Below are positions 1 to 6,077 of a DNA stretch of 6,214 bases, piece after piece. The notes below the pieces were generated by a model, which ran no database searches, was not told the DNA's origin, and worked only from the letters and a program-made list of their open reading frames with translations. The translations under genes and the position numbers were made by a program. Each line of letters begins with the position of its first letter. Positions within the stretch are counted from its first letter, which is position 1. The DNA comes from Gemmatimonadales bacterium (GTDB lineage: Bacteria > Gemmatimonadota > Gemmatimonadetes > Gemmatimonadales > GWC2-71-9), in contig JAICPP010000188.1 in assembly GCA_025929805.1 (NCBI GenBank), positions 1 to 6,214 of the forward strand. The letters run 5' to 3'.

Positions 1-215
1 AGCTGGAGGACCTGATCGGCCAGCTGAGCGAGATGACCCCGGAGCAGCGCCGGCGGGTGCCGGGCCTCCGGCCTGAGCGGGCGGACCTCATTGTAGCAGG
101 GCTGGTGGTCGCGGCGGAGCTGCTCGACGGAGTGCAGGCGACCAGCGTCAGGGTCAACGCCTATGGTTTACGAGAAGGATTGCTGCTGGATTTAGTCGAG
201 AGTCGCGAGTGGTGA
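1..215 (+). CDS. Ppx/GppA-family phosphatase, C-terminal fragment
   Basis: This is the 3' end of a gene that begins before the window; the reading frame is open from base 3 and ends at TGA 213-215. The visible 70 or so residues read LEDLIGQLSEMTPEQRR, then VPGLRPERADLIVAGLVVAA, then a stretch ending YGLREGLLLDL. The order (P)GL-x-x-ERAD-x-I-x-AG, a hydrophobic helix, then GLREGLLLD is the end of the Ppx/GppA domain of the actin-like ATPase fold. Family members hydrolyse inorganic polyphosphate or convert pppGpp to ppGpp in the cytoplasm, and this fragment cannot tell the two apart. The protein stops about nine residues after REGLLLD, so it looks like the short (about 300-residue) form without the extra C-terminal HD-like region of E. 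coli Ppx. The catalytic residues lie outside the window. The gene converges on the ALDH gene with 41 bp between stop codons. Confidence 0.8.
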   Translation, partial: LEDLIGQLSEMTPEQRRRVPGLRPERADLIVAGLVVAAELLDGVQATSVRVNAYGLREGLLLDLVESREW

Positions 216-260
216 GTCACGCATCTGGGTCAGGAGATCGGGACAGGACTCGTGACTTAC
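212..260. terminator. Dyad spanning both converging stop codons, possible bidirectional terminator
   Basis: GTGAGTCACG (212-221) is matched by CGTGACTTAC (251-260). This is 10 bp of dyad with a single mismatch, which becomes a G-U pair in + strand RNA. The loop is 29 nt (222-250) and holds a minor ATCT/AGAT pairing. The left arm contains the TGA of the phosphatase gene (213-215) and the right arm contains the TAA of the ALDH gene (257-259, minus). No T-run follows on either strand, so it is not a classical intrinsic terminator. A transcription-ending or transcript-stabilising role is inferred from its place between convergent genes. Confidence 0.4.
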
Positions 261-2716
261 TCCCCATAGGGAATCCAGATGTTTTTCACCTGGGTTGCTT
301 GCTCCAGGAACTCCTCACCTACGGCGTCGTGAGGGTCGCTCCAGTCGCGGCTTTGACCAAGATCGACCCAGGTGCGTTTCATATTTCCCGCGGAGAGTCG
401 CTCCACCTCTGCCGAAGTCTCCCGGTTCCCGAAATACCAGATCCCGTCCACGTCGTCGTGCGCCGCAAGGATACGGGCCAGCTCAGCGGGATCGCCGGTA
501 ACGATATTGACGACCCCGTCGGGTACGTCCGAGGTGTCGAGCACCTGATAGAAATCGGTTGCAACCAACGGCGCGCTGGCCGAGGGAACGGCCACCACCG
601 TATTCCCCATGGCCACTGCCGGGAGCACGGTCGACACCAATCCTAGAAGCGGCCACTCGTCCGGACAGATTACGCCCATCACGCCGATCGGCTCGGGCAT
701 CGCGAGGGTCACGTTGCGATAGGGCGTGTGATGCACCACCCCGTCGTACTTGTCCGCCCAGGCCGCGTAGCTATAGATCCGCTCGATCGTCAGCGCGACC
801 TCGCGCTCAGGCGCCGCGATGCCGCGAAATGCGTGCAGGCGGCTGCGAAACTCCTCCTCACGGGTGGCAAGATTCTCGGCCAGATAGTAGAGCACCTGCG
901 CCCGTGCGTGCGCAGTACTTCGCGCCCACCCCGCCGCCTTATGTGCCGCCTCCACTGCATTCCGGATGTCCTTGCGATTGCCCAGACCGATCTCCCCAAT
1001 TCGCTGGCCGGCCGCGTCGAGCACCGGCAGGCTGTAACCCGCGTCGGGCCGCACCTGCTTGCCGCCGATGTAGAGCTTGGGGGTGCGGTCGATGGGCGGG
1101 AGGGCGGAGGGACGGAGAGCCGGAGAGGCGGAGGGCGTAGAGGCCGCTCGTGACCGCGACTTCACCGCCCGAGTTGCCTTCGACAGCTTAGTACGACCGT
1201 CTCCCTTCACCACTCCAGCTCTCCAACCCTCCGACTCTCCGCCTGTCCGCCTGTCCGCCCACTTTACATATTCCTGTAGCCCCTCGCGCCCACCCTCGCG
1301 CCCGAACCCGCTTTCTCGATATCCACCGAACCCACTGGCGGCGTCGAAGACATTGGTGCAGTTGATCCAGACGGTGCCGGCCTTGAGCTGGGGAGCAACG
1401 TCCAGGGCCAAATTGATGTTCTCGGTCCAGACGCTCGCGGCCAGGCCGTAGCGGGTGTTGTTGGCCAGCTCGACTGCTTCGCTCGGAGTACGGAAGCTCA
1501 TGAGCACCACAACGGGACCGAAGATCTCGACCTGGGCCACGGTGGCCGCGGGTGAGACCTCCGTCATGAGCGTGGGCGGGAAGAACCAGCCCTCCCGGGG
1601 ACAGCTCCAGGACGGCTGCCACAGGCTGGCGCCTTCTTCCTCTCCCCGCTGGACCAGCGCCTGGATTTTTTCGAGCTGAACCGGGGCGATGATCGCACCC
1701 ATGTCGATGGCCTTGTCGAGCGGGTCACCGACTCGCAACGTCTCCATTCGTTCTTTGAGCTTGGCAATCAGCCGCTGGGCAGCGCCTTCCTGAACCAGGA
1801 TTCTGGAGCCCGCACAACAGACCTGACCCTGGTTGAACCAGATGGCGTCGACCACGCCCTCCACCACGCTGTCCAGATCCGCGTCCGAGAAGACCACGAA
1901 CGGGGACTTTCCGCCTAGCTCGAGCGACACCTTCTTTCCGCTGCCGGCGGTGGCGGTGCGAATGATCCGGCCCACCTCGGTCGACCCGGTGAAAGCGATC
2001 TTGTCGATCTGCGGATGCACAACGATGGCTTCGCCGGTGCGCCCATCCCCCGTGACGATGTTCACCACCCCCGGAGGCAAGCCGATCTCGCCACACAGTT
2101 CCGCAAACCGGAGCGCAGTCAATGAGGTGAACTCCGCGGGCTTGAGCACCACTGTATTTCCCATGGCGAGCGCGGGAGCGATCTTCCACGCCAGCATCAG
2201 CAAGGGAAAGTTCCAGGGTATGATCTGCCCGATGACCCCGACCGGCACCCGCCCCTTCATCTCCTGCTCCATGAGCTGGGCCCAGCCCGCGTGGTAATAG
2301 AAGTGGCGGGCCACCAGCGGCACGTCGATGTCGCGCGATTCCCGAATCGGCTTGCCGTTGTCGAGGGATTCGAGCACCGCTAAGAACCGGCTGTGTTTCT
2401 GCACTTGACGGGCGAGCGCGTACAGATAGCGAGCCCGTCCATGGCCACCCAGCTCCCACCATGCCGGTTGCGCCTTGCGAGCGGCTCGAACCGCACGGTC
2501 CACCTCTCCTGGAGTCGCCTGAGTGACCCGGGCCAGCGCTTTTCCAGTGGCCGGGTTCAGGGTCTCGAAACTTTCCCCCTCTCCAGCGACCCAGGCTCCG
2601 CCAATGAACAGACCAAATTGCCGGCCCTGTCCATCGAGCCACTTATCCACCAGCGCCGATCCCTCGGGAGCGGGGCCGTAGTCCATTGTCTGGAAGATCT
2701 CGGGGATCGACGCCAT
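257..2716 (-). CDS. Two-domain ALDH16-type aldehyde dehydrogenase
   Basis: The protein has 819 residues and oxidises an aldehyde to its acid with NAD(P)+. Residues 1 to about 485 are a complete ALDH domain: oxyanion Asn169 in IIPWNF, cofactor Lys192 in LKPAE, FTGSTEVG at 242-249, general base Glu266 in ELGGKSP, catalytic Cys300 in GQVCCAGSR, and Glu397 in EIFGPV. Residues about 545-819 repeat the ALDH fold but are degenerate: ICPDEWP replaces the PWNF motif, Asp785 in VDLGQ stands where the base Glu should be, and the chain ends at VKNIWIPYGE with no nucleophile-Cys segment. One active and one decoy domain is the known layout of bacterial ALDH16. The linker 485-541 is unusually long and repeat-derived. 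The gene starts 30 bp after deoC; acetaldehyde from DeoC is the likely substrate (inferred). The ATG at 2716 suits the family N-terminus (IPEIFQTMDYGPAPE), though only a weak GTGAG precedes it. Confidence 0.93.
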   Translation of the reverse strand: MASIPEIFQTMDYGPAPEGSALVDKWLDGQGRQFGLFIGGAWVAGEGESFETLNPATGKALARVTQATPGEVDRAVRAARKAQPAWWELGGHGRARYLYALARQVQKHSRFLAVLESLDNGKPIRESRDIDVPLVARHFYYHAGWAQLMEQEMKGRVPVGVIGQIIPWNFPLLMLAWKIAPALAMGNTVVLKPAEFTSLTALRFAELCGEIGLPPGVVNIVTGDGRTGEAIVVHPQIDKIAFTGSTEVGRIIRTATAGSGKKVSLELGGKSPFVVFSDADLDSVVEGVVDAIWFNQGQVCCAGSRILVQEGAAQRLIAKLKERMETLRVGDPLDKAIDMGAIIAPVQLEKIQALVQRGEEEGASLWQPSWSCPREGWFFPPTLMTEVSPAATVAQVEIFGPVVVLMSFRTPSEAVELANNTRYGLAASVWTENINLALDVAPQLKAGTVWINCTNVFDAASGFGGYRESGFGREGGREGLQEYVKWADRRTGGESEGWRAGVVKGDGRTKLSKATRAVKSRSRAASTPSASPALRPSALPPIDRTPKLYIGGKQVRPDAGYSLPVLDAAGQRIGEIGLGNRKDIRNAVEAAHKAAGWARSTAHARAQVLYYLAENLATREEEFRSRLHAFRGIAAPEREVALTIERIYSYAAWADKYDGVVHHTPYRNVTLAMPEPIGVMGVICPDEWPLLGLVSTVLPAVAMGNTVVAVPSASAPLVATDFYQVLDTSDVPDGVVNIVTGDPAELARILAAHDDVDGIWYFGNRETSAEVERLSAGNMKRTWVDLGQSRDWSDPHDAVGEEFLEQATQVKNIWIPYGE
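1095..1140. repeat. Degenerate octamer array, left arm
   Basis: The + strand reads as about six consecutive 8-bp units around the consensus RGNCGGAG: GGGCGGGA, GGGCGGAG, GGACGGAG, AGCCGGAG, AGGCGGAG, then a decayed unit. It lies inside the ALDH gene and encodes residues about 526-541, rich in Ser, Pro and Ala. The same octamer recurs in inverted orientation at 1201-1262; the two arrays align without gaps at roughly three quarters of positions by eye. Confidence 0.7.
1201..1262. repeat. Degenerate octamer array, right arm (inverted)
   Basis: Read on the minus strand, this is about seven 8-bp units: GGGCGGAC, AGGCGGAC, AGGCGGAG, AGTCGGAG, GGTTGGAG, AGCTGGAG and TGGTGAAG. It is the inverted counterpart of the array at 1095-1140, with 60 bp of non-repeat, Arg/Lys-coding sequence between them. 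It encodes ALDH residues about 485-506, including the run ADRRTGG, directly after the end of the first ALDH domain. The two arrays therefore bound the interdomain linker almost exactly. Confidence 0.7.
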
Positions 2717-2746
2717 TAACTCACTACCGAGGCAGTCGGCACAGAC

Positions 2747-3760
2747 TCACGTCGCAGGGTGCCGGTGTGTGGCGGAATACCGGCCGGTGACGTAGTGCTC
2801 CAGCTGCCGCTCGATGTCGGCAAGCAAGGAGCTGGCCCCCAGGCGGAATAAATCGGGCCGGAGCCAACGGTCGCCCAGCTCTTCCTTGGTCAGGGCCAGC
2901 CAATCGAGCCCTTCCCGCGCCGTGCGAATTCCGCCCGCCGCCTTGAGCCCCACCAGATGGCCGGTGCGCTCCCGGTAGTCGCGGATGGCCCGGGCCATGA
3001 CCAGTCCGATCGGCAGCGTGGCATTCACGCTCTCCTTTCCGGTCGAGGTCTTGATGAAATCGGCGCCCGCCATCATACACACCAGGCTGGCTCGTGCCAC
3101 GTTCCGTAAGGTGCCCAGTTCGCCGGCAGCGAGGATGGTTTTGATGTGAGCATCACCGCAGGCCTCGCGCATCTGGCGGACCTCGTCGTACAGCGCCGGC
3201 CAGTTCTCGGTAAGCACGTGAGCCCGCGTGATGACGACGTCGATCTCCTCCGCACCTTCGGCTACCGACGCGCGGATCTCCCCCAGACGTTGCTCGAAGG
3301 GCGACAGGCCCGCGGGAAAGCCGGTGGATACCGCCGCGACCGGTATGCCGGAACCTTCCAGTGCCTCCAGCGCCACCTTTACAAAGATGTGGTATACGCA
3401 TATCGCGGCGGCGTGAATCGGCAGCTGGGCAGCTCCCATCGCCTCCAGGAGGTCCAGGCGAACCGGTCGGCGGGCCTTGGCGCAGAGTCGGCGTACCCTG
3501 CCGGGAGTGTCGTCGCCGGAAAGGGTGGTGAGGTCCAACAGCGTAATCGCGCGTAGCAGCCAGGCCGCCTGCCACTCCTTCTTGACCGTGCGGCGGGTGC
3601 GGAGGGTGGCGGCCCGCCGCTCTACCGCGCTCCGGTTGACCCGGACCTCTTCGATCCAGCTCAGATCGAGCGGCTTCCCCGGATTTCGGGGCGCGACCGG
3701 GAGATCCAGCGGCGCGGTCGACGATGGAGAGACGATTCGCTGCTTGGGCGCTTCGGGCAT
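2747..3760 (-). CDS. deoC: Deoxyribose-phosphate aldolase, long (animal-like) type
   Basis: This class I aldolase (337 residues) reversibly splits 2-deoxy-D-ribose 5-phosphate into glyceraldehyde 3-phosphate and acetaldehyde in the cytoplasm. Landmarks run in order: LDLTTLSGDDT (75-85), AAICVY (118-123), Asp174 in EIDVVI (the E. coli Asp102 position), KTILAAGELGT (207-217), Schiff-base Lys237 in DFIKTSTGK, Lys273 in LKAAGGIRT, and a C-terminal VTGRYSATH stretch. LSGDDT, the GELGTL and VTGRY motifs and the length match human-type DERA (about 318 residues) rather than the roughly 220-260-residue Bacillus/Thermotoga forms. His124 stands where the family normally has Pro. The N-terminal 30 residues are Pro/Ser-rich and probably disordered. 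I chose ATG 3760 because the frame continues upstream only by overlapping the rhomboid gene in another frame; no Shine-Dalgarno is visible. It lies 41 bp after rhomboid and 30 bp before ALDH, probably in one operon. Confidence 0.95.
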   Translation of the reverse strand: MPEAPKQRIVSPSSTAPLDLPVAPRNPGKPLDLSWIEEVRVNRSAVERRAATLRTRRTVKKEWQAAWLLRAITLLDLTTLSGDDTPGRVRRLCAKARRPVRLDLLEAMGAAQLPIHAAAICVYHIFVKVALEALEGSGIPVAAVSTGFPAGLSPFEQRLGEIRASVAEGAEEIDVVITRAHVLTENWPALYDEVRQMREACGDAHIKTILAAGELGTLRNVARASLVCMMAGADFIKTSTGKESVNATLPIGLVMARAIRDYRERTGHLVGLKAAGGIRTAREGLDWLALTKEELGDRWLRPDLFRLGASSLLADIERQLEHYVTGRYSATHRHPAT

Positions 3761-3801
3761 GAGTTGGAAGTTACCAGAGGAGCGGACCGGCGGACAGCCG
3801 C

Positions 3802-4563
3802 CTACCGCTCTCTGTACCCTAGCGTGTCGACCGTCCGGGCCAGCGCTCGATGTTTGGCCACCAGCTCCGGGTTGCGGAACACGCTGATCAGCACCGCGCC
3901 GGCCACGAACCCGCCGGCATGGGCCCAGAAGGCCACGCCTCCCTCCGCGCCGGAGGCCAGCCCGCCGCCCACCAGCTGAAGTAGGAACCAGTAGCCCAGC
4001 ATCAGGTAGGCCGGCACCACGATCCGGGTTATGAAGATCCCCAGGATCACCAGCATGTGCACCCGTACCTTGGGGTAGAGCACCACGTAAGCGCCCATCA
4101 CGCCGCTGATCGCCCCCGATGCGCCGACCATGGGAATGGCGCTCGAGGGATTGACCCAGGTCTGCGCCGTCGCCGCCGCGAGACCGCAGAACAGATAAAA
4201 GAAGAGGTAGCGGAAGTGCCCCATCGAGTCTTCGACATTGTTCCCGAAAACCCACAGGAACCACATGTTGCCGATGAGATGAAACCACCCTCCGTGCAGA
4301 AACATCGAGGACAGGGGAGTGAACCAGCTTCGCTCCCCGGTTATGACACACACCGAGGTCCGGCTGATCGGCAAGGTGTACCCCTCCGGCAGAAGGCCCA
4401 GAAACTCTCCCGGAATGAGCCCCAGCTCGCATACCGATCGCGAAAGGTTGGGCTCCGTCCCCATGCCCTGCACGAACACCCAGAACAGGACGTTCACCCC
4501 GATCAGCAGCAGGGTGACAGCTGGAGTTGCGAGTGTTGGGTTGTCGTCGCGGTAGGGGAACAT
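3802..4563 (-). CDS. Rhomboid-family intramembrane serine protease
   Basis: This is a 253-residue polytopic membrane protein of peptidase family S54. It has about six membrane segments (roughly 13-31, 84-108, 117-135, 142-163, 167-198 and 208-228) and a long first loop (about 32-80). The active-site set is complete: HGGWFHLIGNM gives His95 and Asn99 (oxyanion region), GASGAISG gives nucleophile Ser149, and AHAGGFVAG gives His215. It should cut transmembrane segments of client proteins within the cytoplasmic membrane; the client is unknown. A charged tail (229-253) follows the last helix. The start ATG at 4563 lies directly before the first hydrophobic helix and has no Shine-Dalgarno; the minus strand has TATATT five bases before it. 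It sits 27 bp after the Gfo/Idh gene and 41 bp before deoC, consistent with cotranscription, although no link to sugar metabolism is evident. Confidence 0.92.
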   Translation of the reverse strand: MFPYRDDNPTLATPAVTLLLIGVNVLFWVFVQGMGTEPNLSRSVCELGLIPGEFLGLLPEGYTLPISRTSVCVITGERSWFTPLSSMFLHGGWFHLIGNMWFLWVFGNNVEDSMGHFRYLFFYLFCGLAAATAQTWVNPSSAIPMVGASGAISGVMGAYVVLYPKVRVHMLVILGIFITRIVVPAYLMLGYWFLLQLVGGGLASGAEGGVAFWAHAGGFVAGAVLISVFRNPELVAKHRALARTVDTLGYRER

Positions 4564-4590
4564 GGCTCAATATAGCCGAGCCGCGAGAGC

Positions 4591-5715
4591 CTACTCGGAT
4601 GGCGCCTCAGTGTTGACCAGCTCGGGCTTTCGCACCGGCGGACGTCGAAGCTCCTGCTCGAGGGAAGGTCGGTCCTCTCTGCTGAACGGCTCCAGCGTCA
4701 CCGGCTGACCGCTGTCGGCTGAGCGATACAGCGCCCGGATGACCCGGACATCCGCCAATCCTTCCCAGCCGGACGGCTCAGGAGCATTGCCGGTCAGAAT
4801 ACAGTCGGAGAAGCTGATTAACTCGGGCGCGAACTGGTCCCGCTTGGGAAAGGTCCGCTCGCGGGTGCGTCCATCCACCGTCACCCGCTGCTTCAGCCCC
4901 TCTGCGTACTCGTACGCGGGCTCCATGACCAGGTCTCCCTTGGTCCCCACGACCCGATAGCTCGAGACGTCGGCCGCACCAAAGCTGCAGCTGAACACGG
5001 CCAGCCGCTCCCGGCCCGGAAACCGCAGGATGGCACTGGTGGTTTCCTCGCATTGAAGGAACCGTGGATCCCCGTTGTTTGCGCTGAACGCAACCACCTC
5101 CATCGGCTCGGCCCCGTACAGGTTGCGCACGGCATTTATGCAATAGATGCCGATATCGTACAGCGGCCCGCCGCCCTGCTCTCTGGGATTGAGCCGGATA
5201 TCACCCTTCTTCACCGTCATGGTGAAGACGGAGTCGAAGAGTCGCGGGTCGCCCAGCCGGCCGCCCTGGACCAGGTCTATGGCCTTGAGATTGGCCTCCT
5301 CGAAATGCAGCCGGTAGGCCACCATGAGCTTTACCTGATTTTCTTCGGCCACCCGGATCATGGAAAGGCAGTCTTCCTCTGTCACCGCCAACGGCTTTTC
5401 GCAGAGGACGTGCACTCCGGCCCGGGCTGCCCGTTCGGTGTACTCTCGGTGCAGGTGATTCGGCAATGCGATGTAAACCGCGTCTACCAGGCCACTCCCC
5501 AGGCAGTCCTCATACTCCGCGTAGGAATACCGCGCTTTGACCCGGTACTTGCGGCCTAACTTCTCGAGCTTCTCGGGGTCATCGCTGACCAGAGCCGACA
5601 GGGTCGAATTTTCGGCGTGAGCAAAGGCGGGCAGGACTGCGACCTGTGCAATGTGACCCAGGCCGATGACGGCGTAGCGGACTTTGTCCTGATTTGACTT
5701 GGCTTTGCGGGGCAT
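4591..5715 (-). CDS. Gfo/Idh/MocA-family oxidoreductase, glucose-fructose oxidoreductase-like
   Basis: This NAD(P)-dependent sugar or polyol oxidoreductase has 374 residues. The N-terminal Rossmann domain has YAVIGLGHIAQ (14-24) with the GxGxxA dinucleotide fingerprint, IALPNHLH (82-89) and the family hallmark CEKPLAV with Glu106-Lys107-Pro108. The C-terminal half carries YRLHFEEANLKAI (134-146) and GGGPLYDIGIYCIN (181-194), with Asp187 and Tyr191 as probable catalytic or substrate residues; this DxGxYxxN form is typical of the glucose-fructose oxidoreductase branch. The tail (RRPPVRKPE, 357-365) also fits that branch. There is no Tat or Sec signal, unlike periplasmic Zymomonas GFOR, so it is probably cytoplasmic. 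The exact substrate cannot be told. It is first of four minus-strand genes, 27 bp before rhomboid and 88 bp downstream of the small membrane-protein gene. ATG 5715 lacks a clear Shine-Dalgarno but places the Rossmann motif at the usual position. Confidence 0.9.
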   Translation of the reverse strand: MPRKAKSNQDKVRYAVIGLGHIAQVAVLPAFAHAENSTLSALVSDDPEKLEKLGRKYRVKARYSYAEYEDCLGSGLVDAVYIALPNHLHREYTERAARAGVHVLCEKPLAVTEEDCLSMIRVAEENQVKLMVAYRLHFEEANLKAIDLVQGGRLGDPRLFDSVFTMTVKKGDIRLNPREQGGGPLYDIGIYCINAVRNLYGAEPMEVVAFSANNGDPRFLQCEETTSAILRFPGRERLAVFSCSFGAADVSSYRVVGTKGDLVMEPAYEYAEGLKQRVTVDGRTRERTFPKRDQFAPELISFSDCILTGNAPEPSGWEGLADVRVIRALYRSADSGQPVTLEPFSREDRPSLEQELRRPPVRKPELVNTEAPSE

Positions 5716-5750
5716 CAGCGACCCAGGTCAAGGGCTTTGGGCTGCGCCAT

Positions 5751-5785
5751 GGGCTGCCGTCGCCTGATTCCGACGCAGGCAGCCC
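5751..5785 (-). terminator. GC-rich hairpin between the small membrane-protein gene and the Gfo/Idh gene
   Basis: GGGCTGCC (5751-5758) pairs perfectly with GGCAGCCC (5778-5785). GTCG (5759-5762) then pairs with CGAC (5771-5774) around an 8-nt loop, leaving a 3-nt bulge (5775-5777). It lies 19 bp past the stop of the upstream gene and 36 bp before the Gfo/Idh start. No U-tract follows in minus-strand RNA. It may end or attenuate transcription from upstream, or protect the 3' end of the short mRNA; the role is inferred. Confidence 0.4.
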
Positions 5786-5803
5786 ACGGCACACAGCCCG
5801 CTT

Positions 5804-5953
5804 TTACAATGCCCGCCTACCCTGGATCAGCTGCATCACAGCCATGATCACCGCGATGACCAGCAGGACGTGGATGAAACCCCCAAGGGTGTAAGAGGTG
5901 ACCACTCCCAGAAGCCAAAGCACCAGGAGTATCACGAAGATCGTCCACAGCAT
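5804..5953 (-). CDS. Small membrane protein of the lmo0937/DUF5670 type
   Basis: A 49-residue protein begins MLWTIFVILLVLWLLGVVTS, continues YTLGGFIHVLLVIAVIMAVM and ends QLIQGRRAL. It has two hydrophobic helices (about 2-19 and 25-42) joined by a short Gly-rich turn and a short basic tail, so it should be a two-pass inner-membrane protein. The MLW start, W-LLG, the (T)-GG-hIHhLLVIA core and the length match the lmo0937-type family, which is widespread and has no firmly assigned function; it is often suspected to be stress-related. The start ATG 5953 is backed by the best ribosome site in the window: AGGAGG on the minus strand, five bases upstream. The gene is divergent from dnaK, and a hairpin follows its stop. 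It is independent of, or only loosely linked to, the Gfo/Idh operon (88-bp gap). Confidence 0.9.
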   Translation of the reverse strand: MLWTIFVILLVLWLLGVVTSYTLGGFIHVLLVIAVIMAVMQLIQGRRAL

Positions 5954-5958
5954 GGCTA

Positions 5959-5964
5959 CCTCCT
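5959..5964 (-). promoter_or_regulatory. Strong Shine-Dalgarno of the small membrane-protein gene
   Basis: On the minus strand AGGAGG (within GGAGGAGGT) precedes ATG 5953 by five bases. It is a full anti-16S match and fixes the start of this short gene. The four operon genes downstream have nothing comparable. Confidence 0.85.
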
Positions 5965-6043
5965 CCGTTCGGTGATCCCGAGAATGACGCCACCTGCCTA
6001 CCTTCGGGCGCCCTATAGCTTACCGGAGGCCCCTTGGTTATGT

Positions 6044-6059
6044 CGTGAGCCAAATCACG
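6044..6059. promoter_or_regulatory. CRP/FNR-family-like operator palindrome
   Basis: CGTGA (6044-6048), a 6-bp spacer GCCAAA, then TCACG (6055-6059) form a perfect dyad. The arm length, spacing and GTGA-N6-TCAC core are those of CRP-family sites (consensus TGTGA-N6-TCACA). It lies in the divergent region, about 91 bp upstream of the small membrane-protein start and about 130 bp upstream of dnaK, so it could serve either. No regulator gene is in view, and a 10-bp dyad can arise by chance. Confidence 0.4.
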
Positions 6060-6077
6060 GCCCTGGAAGGGGTTTAA

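Noticed and set aside
209..646. 145-codon + strand open frame following the phosphatase gene
   Set aside because: It is antisense to the ALDH C-terminal end, with no motif and no ribosome site.
257..1080. Second ALDH half as a frameshifted or truncated pseudogene
   Set aside because: The frame is continuous, and the ending VKNIWIPYGE matches how I recall ALDH16 proteins naturally ending, so loss of the catalytic segment is a family trait rather than decay.
559..1140. 193-codon + strand open frame, Pro/Arg-rich
   Set aside because: It is antisense to the second ALDH domain with biased composition and no recognisable motif; the ALDH frame carries clear homology.
1095..1262. CRISPR array in the repeat-rich stretch
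   Set aside because: The units are 8 bp, contiguous and degenerate, without spacers, and lie within a coding frame.
1725..2642. 305-codon open frame on the minus strand
   Set aside because: It overlaps the ALDH gene in another frame, and its translation is Arg/Gly-rich with no family motif, as expected from a shadow in GC-rich DNA.
3761..4570. Upstream extension of the deoC frame (270 extra codons)
   Set aside because: It overlaps the rhomboid gene in another frame and is low-complexity; DeoC homology begins after ATG 3760, at family-typical length.
5726..5731. TTGACC on the minus strand as a -35 box for the Gfo/Idh gene
   Set aside because: It lies about 10 bases from the ATG, so the -10 box would fall inside the gene, where none is seen.
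6006..6013. GGGCGCCC palindrome as an operator
   Set aside because: An 8-bp G/C palindrome is expected often by chance in DNA of this composition, and nothing else supports it.
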